DNA from: Sphingobacteriia bacterium
GTDB lineage: Bacteria > Bacteroidota > Bacteroidia > Chitinophagales > Chitinophagaceae
NCBI GenBank assembly: GCA_004294135.1
Contig: RDZY01000008.1
Coordinates: 191,001-255,000, forward strand
Reading direction: 5' to 3'
Length of the DNA: 64,000 bases
Positions 49,439 to 57,554 of this stretch are shown here, one piece after another. The notes under the pieces were generated by a model. It searched no databases, was not told the origin of the DNA, and worked only from the letters and a program-made list of their open reading frames with translations. The position numbers were made by a program, and so were the translations under genes. The stretch's first letter is position 1; each line of letters starts with the position of its first letter.

Positions 49439-51532
49439 ATGGCAAAAAAACATTTGATTCAACGAGATATTAGTTGGCTTAGCTTTAATGCTAGGGTGCT
49501 TCAAGAAGCCAATGACCCAACAGTTCCATTAAAAGAACGAATTCGTTTCTTGGGTATATTTTCTAATAACTCTGATGAGTTTTTTCGGGTAAGGGTTGCT
49601 ACCCTCAAACGCATGATTGAATTCTCCGAGAAAAGAAAAAAATTAGAAATGTATATGGAGGAAGGCCCACAGCAGATCCTCGACCAAATACAAACCACTG
49701 TTTTGCAACAACAAAACGAATTCAACAGAATTTGGGGAGGCATTTTGAAAGAGTTGAAGAAAGAAAAAATCACCCTTATCAATGAGCAGCAACTGAATAA
49801 AGTACAACAGGAATTTGTGAGGAAATTTTTTGACGAAGAAGTGCGTACCAATATTATTCCATTGATGATTGAAAGCCTTCCTCAACTCCCCTATTTACGA
49901 GATAAAAGTATTTTTCTAGGCGTAGTGATGCGCAAAAAAAACTCAGCTTATCACCAAAAATATGCACTGATAGAAGTGCCAGCAAAATCAATTGGTCGCT
50001 TTATAATTTTGCCCAGTAAAACGGGGGAGCGACAAATTATTTTATTAGAAGACGTGATAAGATTTAACCTCCCCATCATCTTTTCTTATTTTGGTTACGA
50101 CTTTTTTGAATCACATATTTTTAAAGTCACTAAAGACGCTGAAATTGACCTTGACAGTGATATTAGCACCTCTTTTGCAGAGAAAATTGAGAAAGGTATT
50201 AAGAATAGACGCAAGGGTAAACCCGTTCGTTTTGTGTACGATAAAGAGATGGACGCTGGCTTACTCGAATACCTTATTAGAAAATTAAGCCTCAATAGAA
50301 AGAGTAATATAATTCCTGGAGGTAGGATTCACAACTTCAGGCATTTTATGGATTTTCCCGATGTATTTTCTACCAAAAGCACCAGAAGGGCAGCATTTAT
50401 TCCTACATCATTACAAACAGCACAAAGGGTTACTGATATTATACTAAAGCAAGACGTGATGCTTCATTTTCCTTATCATGCTTTTGACCCTTTAATAGAT
50501 TTATTGCGAGAAGCAGCCATTGATCCAGATGTAAGTTCTATTAAAATTACGGCCTACCGATTGTCCACTAATTCAAAAATCATCAATGCCCTAATCAATG
50601 CATCCAGAAATGGAAAGCAAGTGGTTGTAATGCTTGAATTAAAAGCAAGATTTGATGAAGAGGCAAATTTAGAGTGGAAAAAAATTTTAGAAGAAGAAGG
50701 AGTCACCGTTTTATTGGGTGTACCCAAAATGAAAATCCACGCCAAGTTATGTATTATCAATAAAAAGAAGGGGGCTAGGTCTGTACAATATGGTTTTGTA
50801 AGCACCGGCAACTTAAATGAAAAAACTTCTAGGGTATATGGCGATCATTGCTTACTTACCAGCAACAGAAGTATCATGATGGACATCAATAGAATTTTCC
50901 GTTACTTAGAAAATTGGAAGCTGGGAATGCAGGGATTAAAAATGTGCAAGACACTCTTGGTTTGTCCCGTTAATATGCGAGCCCAACTATTAATACTTAT
51001 AGATCAAGAAATAAAAAATGCTAAAGCTGGTAAACCTGCAGGCATTATTGTAAAAGTAAATTCACTTAGTGACGCACAACTGATTGAAAAACTCCACGCA
51101 GCAGGAGCTGCTGGGGTAAAAATTGAAATGATTGTGAGGGGTATTTTTTGTGCTGTAATTGAAGGTAAAAAAATTAAACAGCCCGTAAAAGCCATCAGTA
51201 TTGTAGATGAATACTTGGAACACGCCCGAGTAATTATTTTTCACAACCTTGGCAAAGAAAAGGTATTTATATCGAGTGCTGACTGGATGGTACGCAACCT
51301 GAATCATCGGATAGAAGCCGCTGTTCCTATTAATGACCCAATTATTAAACAAGAATTAATTGATATTATCCACATTCAATTAAGAGACAATGTAAAAGCC
51401 AGAATACTCAACAGCGATTTAAACAACAACTACGTACCTTTCGCCGGAAAAAAGAGGGTAAGATCACAAATCGAGACCTACCATTACCTGTACAAGAAAA
51501 ACAATACAGCCAGTGCGGTTAGCAGCAATTGA
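49439..51532 (+). CDS. ppk1: Polyphosphate kinase 1
   Basis: 697 aa, the normal PPK1 length. It transfers the gamma phosphate of ATP to polyphosphate reversibly. The N-terminal Asp-Ile-Ser-Trp-Leu-Ser-Phe-Asn-Ala-Arg-Val-Leu is diagnostic. The phospho-acceptor His434 lies in Lys-Ile-His-Ala-Lys, followed by Tyr-Gly-Phe-Val-Ser-Thr-Gly-Asn-Leu-Asn-Glu. The C-terminal PLD-like halves are complete. It overlaps the exopolyphosphatase gene by 20 nt, so synthesis and breakdown of polyphosphate are encoded as one unit. Confidence 0.96.
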   Translation: MAKKHLIQRDISWLSFNARVLQEANDPTVPLKERIRFLGIFSNNSDEFFRVRVATLKRMIEFSEKRKKLEMYMEEGPQQILDQIQTTVLQQQNEFNRIWGGILKELKKEKITLINEQQLNKVQQEFVRKFFDEEVRTNIIPLMIESLPQLPYLRDKSIFLGVVMRKKNSAYHQKYALIEVPAKSIGRFIILPSKTGERQIILLEDVIRFNLPIIFSYFGYDFFESHIFKVTKDAEIDLDSDISTSFAEKIEKGIKNRRKGKPVRFVYDKEMDAGLLEYLIRKLSLNRKSNIIPGGRIHNFRHFMDFPDVFSTKSTRRAAFIPTSLQTAQRVTDIILKQDVMLHFPYHAFDPLIDLLREAAIDPDVSSIKITAYRLSTNSKIINALINASRNGKQVVVMLELKARFDEEANLEWKKILEEEGVTVLLGVPKMKIHAKLCIINKKKGARSVQYGFVSTGNLNEKTSRVYGDHCLLTSNRSIMMDINRIFRYLENWKLGMQGLKMCKTLLVCPVNMRAQLLILIDQEIKNAKAGKPAGIIVKVNSLSDAQLIEKLHAAGAAGVKIEMIVRGIFCAVIEGKKIKQPVKAISIVDEYLEHARVIIFHNLGKEKVFISSADWMVRNLNHRIEAAVPINDPIIKQELIDIIHIQLRDNVKARILNSDLNNNYVPFAGKKRVRSQIETYHYLYKKNNTASAVSSN

Positions 51533-52427
51533 TATAGGAAGTAATGCAGCAAGATTACTGATAGTGGAAATATCCGATAATAAAAACGGAGAACCCCAAT
51601 TCAATAAATTGAATCTAGTTAGGGTTCCATTGCGGCTTGGATTTGACGTTTTTGAAAAAGGAGAAATATCCAAGGAGAAAAGAGGAATGATTCTTCAAAC
51701 TATGAAGGCTTATAGCCACCTTATTAACGCCTATGAAGTAAATCATACCATTGTATGCGCCACCAGTGCCATGCGGGATGCTGCTAATTCAGCCGATATT
51801 ATTCGCAAAGTAAAATTAGAAACTGGTCTAGAAATTGAAATCATTAGTGGCGACTTAGAAGCATCTATTATTTATGAAAACCATATTGCAGAACATATGG
51901 ATACTGCTAATAGCTACTTGTATATTGATGTAGGTGGTGGCAGTACCGAGCTTAGCTTTCTTACCGATGGAAAGTTGGCATTTAAACAATCTTTTAATAT
52001 TGGCACCATCCGTTTATTAAAAGATATGGTTGACGATCATAAATGGAATGAAATGAAAGATTTCATCAAAGCCAAGATAAAAGGTAATAAAAAAATGATT
52101 GCTATTGGTACAGGTGGTAATATCAATAAAGTTTTTTCTCTCAGCAAAAAGAAAGATGGAAAACCACTTAATCTTGAGTTATTGAAGGACTATTACAAAG
52201 AACTCTCCAGCTTTTCATTGGAAGACAGGATTAATATTTATAAGCTTAGAGAAGACAGAGCTGATGTAATTGTACCCGCCCTACAGATTTACATAAATGT
52301 AATGAGATGGGCTGAAGCCGATGAAATTTATGTGCCTAAAATTGGCTTGGCAGACGGATTGGTTCAACATCTATACGCAGAGCTTTTAAATAAAGACAAT
52401 GGCATTATTCCAAGCAAATACGTTTAA
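51513..52427 (+). CDS. ppx: Exopolyphosphatase/pppGpp phosphohydrolase (Ppx/GppA)
   Basis: 304 aa, the short two-lobe ASKHA form lacking the C-terminal HD-like domains of E. coli Ppx. Phosphate loop Asp-Ile-Gly-Ser-Asn-Ala-Ala-Arg (about 7-14), Ala-Thr-Ser-Ala-Met-Arg-Asp, Asp-Val-Gly-Gly-Gly-Ser-Thr-Glu (about 143-150) and a Gly-Thr-Gly-Gly-Asn loop are all present. It removes terminal phosphates from polyphosphate or pppGpp. It begins inside the ppk1 tail and is translationally linked to it. Confidence 0.92.
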   Translation: MRLAAIDIGSNAARLLIVEISDNKNGEPQFNKLNLVRVPLRLGFDVFEKGEISKEKRGMILQTMKAYSHLINAYEVNHTIVCATSAMRDAANSADIIRKVKLETGLEIEIISGDLEASIIYENHIAEHMDTANSYLYIDVGGGSTELSFLTDGKLAFKQSFNIGTIRLLKDMVDDHKWNEMKDFIKAKIKGNKKMIAIGTGGNINKVFSLSKKKDGKPLNLELLKDYYKELSSFSLEDRINIYKLREDRADVIVPALQIYINVMRWAEADEIYVPKIGLADGLVQHLYAELLNKDNGIIPSKYV

Positions 52428-52488
52428 CAAATTCTTTTATCCCTTCGGCTATCTTTTTACTAATTGAGGAAAACATCCCAACTCTACT

Positions 52489-54735
52489 ATGAAAAAAATA
52501 TTTATCACGACAATTATTTTATTTTTCTTTCAGCTATCTAAGGCGCAAATGCCCAATAAAAGTTGGTGGACATTCGATTATCCCAATCACCGTTCTCTTG
52601 ATAGTGGGTTATTAAATCTCCGATACCTGAATGAATCATTTGCGGGTGAAAATGGCTTTATCAAATTGAGTAATACTGGCAACGCATTTGTTCATGGAAG
52701 TGGAAAAGAAATCCGCTTTTGGGCGAGCAATGGTGGTAATCTGGCCAACGAATTCTCTGATGCGAGATTAGATACGCTGTCAAAATTTCTTTCAAAAATG
52801 GGCGTTAATTTTATTCGATACCATGGATCTATTAATCCTCATGGTAAAGGCACTGATATCAATAGTGTAGACACCACCGAAGCAAATAATATATGGCGTT
52901 GTGTAGCAGCTATGAAAAAACAGGGTATCTATACAGTGATCTCTCCATTCTGGCCTCATAATGGGCATATGGGCGGATGGGTACCAGAAGAATGGGGAAT
53001 TGATGGATACGCTGGCAAAGACGATTTATGGGGCGTAATGTATTTTAACGATCGTTTAAAAAATGCGTATAAAAGCTGGGTAAAATATTTGTATACCACC
53101 CCTAATAAGTACACTGGTATTGCTTTGAAAGATGAGCCAGCAGTTGCAGTTATTCAAGTTGAAAATGAAGACGCTGTTTTTTTCTGGACAATGGCGGCAA
53201 TTAAACCTGCCCTTTCTAAAATGATTGGTGACCAATTCGCTCATTGGTTGAATAACAAGTATGGATCTTTACAAGCGGCTACAAAATATTGGGAAGCAAA
53301 TGCATCGCTACCAGGCGATACCATTTCAAAGGGTATTGTTGCACTTTATCCTTTCCACCAAATAGCTTTATCAAAGAAGGAAGTTACAACTAGAAGATTA
53401 ACAGATCAGGTTGAATTTTATGCGCTAAAACAAAAAGCTTTTTATGATGAGATGGTCAACTATTACCGTTATGAACTTGGTTGCAAACAATTAACCAATG
53501 GTAATAATTGGAGAACTGCTGCTCAAAGTAGGTTACTAGATTTAGAAAGATGGACCAATAGTGGTGCCGATATTATTGCAGTAAACAAATATTTTGATCC
53601 ACAGCATAAAGGTCCTAATGATGGTTGGCGTGTGGATCCGGGTGATTTTTATGGCGCTCCCTCTGCCCTCAAAAACCCAGCTGACTTGCCTTTGAATATC
53701 AAACATATTGCTGCACATCCAATGATGATAACAGAGAGTGGTTGGAATCTCCCCAACAAATACCAAACTGAGGGTCCTTTATTGGTAGCTGCTTATGGGG
53801 GGCTTACTGGTCTAGATGCTTTTTTTTGGTTCAATCCTACCGCACCTACTTACGAGAGGCAGTTGTATTTTCACTATTTTAAAGTACAGGAACAACATCC
53901 ATTAACCCGATGGAGTAATTCCACTCCAGGCGAGATGGGTATGTTTCCAGCCAATGCACTAATACAAAGATTGGGCTATGTAAAAGAAGCAGTAGCAATT
54001 GAAGAATATCGTACAATGAGCAGTATGCTAAACAGGGAAATCCCTAAAATTTTTGAAGAGCAATCTTTCGACCCCAATAGAGATTTTATTAAAACAGATA
54101 AAGCAAATGAAGGCGTTGCTGAATTAGGAGCACTCAGCTTTTTAACAGGTGGCGTTACCACTTCCTACAGATCTAGTAAAGACAGTATCTATTTACACGC
54201 AAAATTGAACACACTTATCAACACCACCAACAAGACGGTCAAATCCATTACTGGAGAACAATTTTTAGATTACAAGCAGGGTATTTTTATACTTAACACA
54301 CCTAAGGCCAAAGCAGTGAGCGGTTTTTTAAATACACAAAAAACATTCTCGCTTGGAGAAGTCGTGATAAACAGCAACAACGAATATGCTACAATTGAGT
54401 TGGTGAGTATGGATGAAAAAAAATTGAGTGAGTCTAAAAAAATATTATTGCAAGTAGGTACAATTTTTAGGCCAACCAATTGGAAAGAAGAACCTGCTAC
54501 TCGCACAATAGACGACAAAAAAGTTAGTGGGTTTAACATTATTAATACTGGCAATATGCCTTGGCAGGCAATGCCTTCAATAGGCAGTATTTCAATTCAA
54601 AATTCCTTGATACACAAAGCCACTCAACTGGATGCTGCAGGATATCCAATTAAACAATTAAACCTCAATATCAACAAGGGAAAAATAAGTTTAATACTCC
54701 CATCAGACGCATTGTATATTTTGCTGGAATATTAA
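52489..54735 (+). CDS. Exported clan GH-A glycoside hydrolase (GH5-like)
   Basis: 748 aa with a signal peptide (about 1-19). A (beta/alpha)8 catalytic domain covers about 60-470: acid/base in Gln-Val-Glu-Asn226-Glu227-Asp and nucleophile in Met-Ile-Thr-Glu416-Ser-Gly-Trp. Together these are the clan GH-A pair (cellulase/mannanase/beta-galactosidase families). The C-terminal ~250 residues are beta-rich accessory domains. The exact family is not clear. It is convergent with the GH29 relic and faces the catabolic cluster, so it probably degrades the same polysaccharide. Confidence 0.82.
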   Translation: MKKIFITTIILFFFQLSKAQMPNKSWWTFDYPNHRSLDSGLLNLRYLNESFAGENGFIKLSNTGNAFVHGSGKEIRFWASNGGNLANEFSDARLDTLSKFLSKMGVNFIRYHGSINPHGKGTDINSVDTTEANNIWRCVAAMKKQGIYTVISPFWPHNGHMGGWVPEEWGIDGYAGKDDLWGVMYFNDRLKNAYKSWVKYLYTTPNKYTGIALKDEPAVAVIQVENEDAVFFWTMAAIKPALSKMIGDQFAHWLNNKYGSLQAATKYWEANASLPGDTISKGIVALYPFHQIALSKKEVTTRRLTDQVEFYALKQKAFYDEMVNYYRYELGCKQLTNGNNWRTAAQSRLLDLERWTNSGADIIAVNKYFDPQHKGPNDGWRVDPGDFYGAPSALKNPADLPLNIKHIAAHPMMITESGWNLPNKYQTEGPLLVAAYGGLTGLDAFFWFNPTAPTYERQLYFHYFKVQEQHPLTRWSNSTPGEMGMFPANALIQRLGYVKEAVAIEEYRTMSSMLNREIPKIFEEQSFDPNRDFIKTDKANEGVAELGALSFLTGGVTTSYRSSKDSIYLHAKLNTLINTTNKTVKSITGEQFLDYKQGIFILNTPKAKAVSGFLNTQKTFSLGEVVINSNNEYATIELVSMDEKKLSESKKILLQVGTIFRPTNWKEEPATRTIDDKKVSGFNIINTGNMPWQAMPSIGSISIQNSLIHKATQLDAAGYPIKQLNLNINKGKISLILPSDALYILLEY

Positions 54736-55031
54736 AAAATGCTGGTTTATAGTTGCGTATCAATTCTTTCAGTTGACCATCGGCATAAATTGTGTAGTCC
54801 ATTGATTTAGGCATGGCTTCAAAAAGATCTGGCCATAGCCCATGCAGGTACGGAATACAATCCCCAATGAATAAATATGCCAAGTTTTGCATTTTTAAAC
54901 CATTGTGGGGTTGCTCTTTTCTCCAATGATTCAGTATTGGGTAAGTATTTAGTAGATTGAGATTTCAATTCCCCCAAACAAAATAAGGTGAGCAACCCAA
55001 ATAGGAAAATTATTATAAGTCTAGCATTCAT
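54736..55031 (-). pseudogene. Decayed GH29 alpha-L-fucosidase relic
   Basis: The leftward frame from ATG 55,031 has a signal peptide, then Pro-Gln-Trp-Phe-Lys-Asn-Ala-Lys-Leu-Gly-Ile-Phe-Ile-His-Trp-Gly and Ser-Val-Pro-Ala-Trp-Ala, the classic GH29 start. It stops after about 70 codons. In another frame just beyond comes Leu-Phe-Glu-Ala-Met-Pro-Lys-Ser, then Tyr-Ala-Asp and Gln-Leu-Lys-Glu-Leu-Ile, a segment that belongs more than 100 residues further on in GH29. So there is an internal deletion and frameshift near 54,830, and the 3' part is lost. No functional enzyme remains. Confidence 0.75.
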
Positions 55032-55050
55032 AATATTGAATCAGTTTATT

Positions 55051-55815
55051 TTAATAAGGTGAGGGACTAACACAGGTCCATCCACCATCAACAACAAGTG
55101 TTTGTCCCGTTATATGCTTAGAAGCTGGTGAGAGCAGGAATAGTGCAGCGTTGGATATATCACTCACTTTTGCGGGTCTACCCATGGGTGTAATTTTACT
55201 CCAAGTGGCGTGGTATTCAGGGTCTTCACTCGTTCTTTCAGTTTCAGTTGCACCAGGCGCAATTGCATTGATATTAATTTGATGGGGTGATAGTTCAATT
55301 ACGAGACTCCGAGCAAGCATTTCAAGGCCAGCTTTGGTCATTCCATAAGCCGCCAAATGCTGATGTGCTTGGTGACCAGTAACGCTGCTCATGAATAAAA
55401 TACTGCCTCCAGTTTGTTGAATTTTCATTTGCTTGGCAGCAGCTTGTGCTAGAAAAAAACTGCCACTTAAATTCAGGTTCATTACTTTCTGTAAAGCTGC
55501 AGGTTGGTAATTAAAAAAATCATCAAATAAGGTGATACCTGCATTGGCAACCAGCATAGATAAATGACCATATTCTTTTACAGCCATTGCAACCATTTGC
55601 TCAATAAAAATAATATCGGCAGCATCACCTGCAATTGCAGTACATCTACCACCAGATTCAACAATGGTAGCAGCAGCAGCTTGAGCAACAGATTCATCAA
55701 TATCATTTAATAGAACCGCTGCACCTTTTAGTGCCAACTCACGGGCAATTTCAAAACCAATACCAATACCGGCACCTGTTACAAGCGCTACTTGATTTGT
55801 AAATGGCAAAGTCAT
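55051..55815 (-). CDS. SDR family sugar dehydrogenase (probable)
   Basis: 254 aa short-chain dehydrogenase. Cofactor loop Thr-Gly-Ala-Gly-Ile-Gly-Ile-Gly (about 14-21), Asn-Ala-Gly (about 91-93), catalytic Ser near 143 and Tyr157-x-x-x-Lys161, and the Asp-Gly-Gly-Trp C-terminal motif. An Asp-Ile-Asp-Glu after the second strand favours NAD over NADP. It lies 18 bp after a sugar-acid dehydratase on the same strand, so oxidation of an aldose (or of a keto-deoxy acid) in the same pathway is the likely job. Confidence 0.88.
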   Translation of the reverse strand: MTLPFTNQVALVTGAGIGIGFEIARELALKGAAVLLNDIDESVAQAAAATIVESGGRCTAIAGDAADIIFIEQMVAMAVKEYGHLSMLVANAGITLFDDFFNYQPAALQKVMNLNLSGSFFLAQAAAKQMKIQQTGGSILFMSSVTGHQAHQHLAAYGMTKAGLEMLARSLVIELSPHQININAIAPGATETERTSEDPEYHATWSKITPMGRPAKVSDISNAALFLLSPASKHITGQTLVVDGGWTCVSPSPY

Positions 55816-55833
55816 ATCGTAATATTTATTGTA

Positions 55834-57546
55834 TTAATGCGAATCTCTTGTTACTTCAGACCCTGACATTCCTTTGAGAAAATCTAGATCGGCTCCTAAA
55901 TGCGCTTGCTCCACATGCGACTGATAAAGATAAGTATATCCCCTAGACGCGGGAGTGAAAGCTGCACTCCACAATTGTTTTCTACTCGCCAATTCCTCCT
56001 CACTAATATCAACATGAAGGGATCGATTGATTACATCCAACGTGATTATATCACCATTCTGTACCATGGCAAAAACGCCGCCCAATGCAGCTTCAGGAGA
56101 TATATGCAGTACCACAGTTCCAAAACCAGTACCACTCATTCTTCCATCACTGATTCTAACCATATCGGTAATACCTTTTTCCAATATCTTTTTTGGAAGC
56201 CCCATATTTCCCACTTCAGGCATACCGGGATATCCTTTGGGTCCCACATTTTTCAATACTAGAATACTGTTTTCATCTACTTCTAATTCAGCACTATCAA
56301 TACGCGCTTTATAGTCCTCTATATTTTCAAAAACAACCGCTTTACCAGAATGCTGCATCAGTGCAGGAGTGGCAGCAGACAACTTTAATACCGCACCATC
56401 TGGGCAAAGATTACCCTTTAATACAATCACGCCCGATTGCTTATTAAAAGGCGTTGAAACCGCACTAATTACATTTTCATTGTAACTGTTGTGCTGTTCA
56501 TAATTTTCAGCAATTGTTTTGCCATTCACCGTAACACAATCGTTGTGCAAAAACTGCTTCAACTCTTTTAATACAGCAGGTAATCCGCCCGCATAAAAAA
56601 GATCTTCCATAAAATATTTTCCCGAAGGTTGAAGGTTAGCAATTAAGGGAATATTGGCCAATCCAGTATCAAAATCATCAATGGTAAGTGGCACGCCGAT
56701 ACGACCTGCAATAGCGGTTAAATGAATTACAAAATTGGTAGATCCGCCTATGGCTGTATTCGCCATGATGGCATTCTCAAAAGCTTTGCGAGTAAGGATA
56801 TCAGTAGGTCGCATATTTTCTCTTACCATTTCTACAATACGCATACCTGATAAATGAGCCAAGACTTTTCTGCGAGAGTCAGCAGCGGGAATGGCTGCGT
56901 TTTCAGGTAATGATAAGCCCAATGCTTCTATCATACAAGCCATAGAAGAGGCTGTTCCCATAACGGCGCAATGGCCTTGACTTCTAGCCATACAAGCTTC
57001 TGTTATTTCAAATTCCGCATCACTCATTTCACCCGAGCGATTGGCATTATCAAAACGCCAAACATCAGAAGTTCCAAGGTCTTTCCCCTTATATTTTCCA
57101 GTAAGCATAGGACCTCCGGAAACAACAATGGTTGGAATATTTACACTGCAAGCTCCCATTACCAATGAAGGCGTTGTTTTATCACAACCACAGAGCAATA
57201 CAACCCCATCCATCGGATTGGCTCTGATGGATTCTTCTACATCCATACTGGCTAAATTTCTATACAGCATGGCAGTAGGTTTAATAAGTGTTTCACCCAA
57301 TGACATCACCGGAAATTCTACTGGAAAACCACCTGCTTCATAAATTCCGTTTTTTACGGACTGAGCCAACTCCCTAAAATGCGCATTGCAAGGGGTTAAT
57401 TCACTCCAAGTATTGCAGATACCAATAACTGGTTTCCCTTTAAATTCATGTGCAGGAATACCCTGATTTTTCATCCACGCTCGGTAGATAAATCCATCCT
57501 TTCCTCTTTTTCCAAACCAGTTACTACTGCGTAATTTAAGTGACAT
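55834..57546 (-). CDS. IlvD/EDD family sugar-acid dehydratase
   Basis: 570 aa, IlvD/EDD fold. Probable [2Fe-2S] ligands are C53, C121 (Cys-Gly-Cys-Asp-Lys) and C193 (Gly-His-Cys-Ala-Val-Met-Gly-Thr), the three-Cys layout of L-arabinonate/D-xylonate dehydratases rather than the [4Fe-4S] IlvD of branched-chain synthesis. The C-terminal Ser-Asp-Gly-Arg-Met-Ser-Gly-Thr holds the catalytic Ser. It converts an aldonate to a 2-keto-3-deoxy acid. The sugar (arabinonate, xylonate, fuconate or galactonate) cannot be decided; the cluster with SDR and hydrolases fits any. Confidence 0.88.
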   Translation of the reverse strand: MSLKLRSSNWFGKRGKDGFIYRAWMKNQGIPAHEFKGKPVIGICNTWSELTPCNAHFRELAQSVKNGIYEAGGFPVEFPVMSLGETLIKPTAMLYRNLASMDVEESIRANPMDGVVLLCGCDKTTPSLVMGACSVNIPTIVVSGGPMLTGKYKGKDLGTSDVWRFDNANRSGEMSDAEFEITEACMARSQGHCAVMGTASSMACMIEALGLSLPENAAIPAADSRRKVLAHLSGMRIVEMVRENMRPTDILTRKAFENAIMANTAIGGSTNFVIHLTAIAGRIGVPLTIDDFDTGLANIPLIANLQPSGKYFMEDLFYAGGLPAVLKELKQFLHNDCVTVNGKTIAENYEQHNSYNENVISAVSTPFNKQSGVIVLKGNLCPDGAVLKLSAATPALMQHSGKAVVFENIEDYKARIDSAELEVDENSILVLKNVGPKGYPGMPEVGNMGLPKKILEKGITDMVRISDGRMSGTGFGTVVLHISPEAALGGVFAMVQNGDIITLDVINRSLHVDISEEELASRKQLWSAAFTPASRGYTYLYQSHVEQAHLGADLDFLKGMSGSEVTRDSH

Positions 57547-57554
57547 ACTAATAC

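Noticed and set aside
54671-54892. A separate 73-codon leftward gene
   Set aside because: Its end overlaps the coding tail of the GH-A gene and its middle is the out-of-frame part of the GH29 relic.
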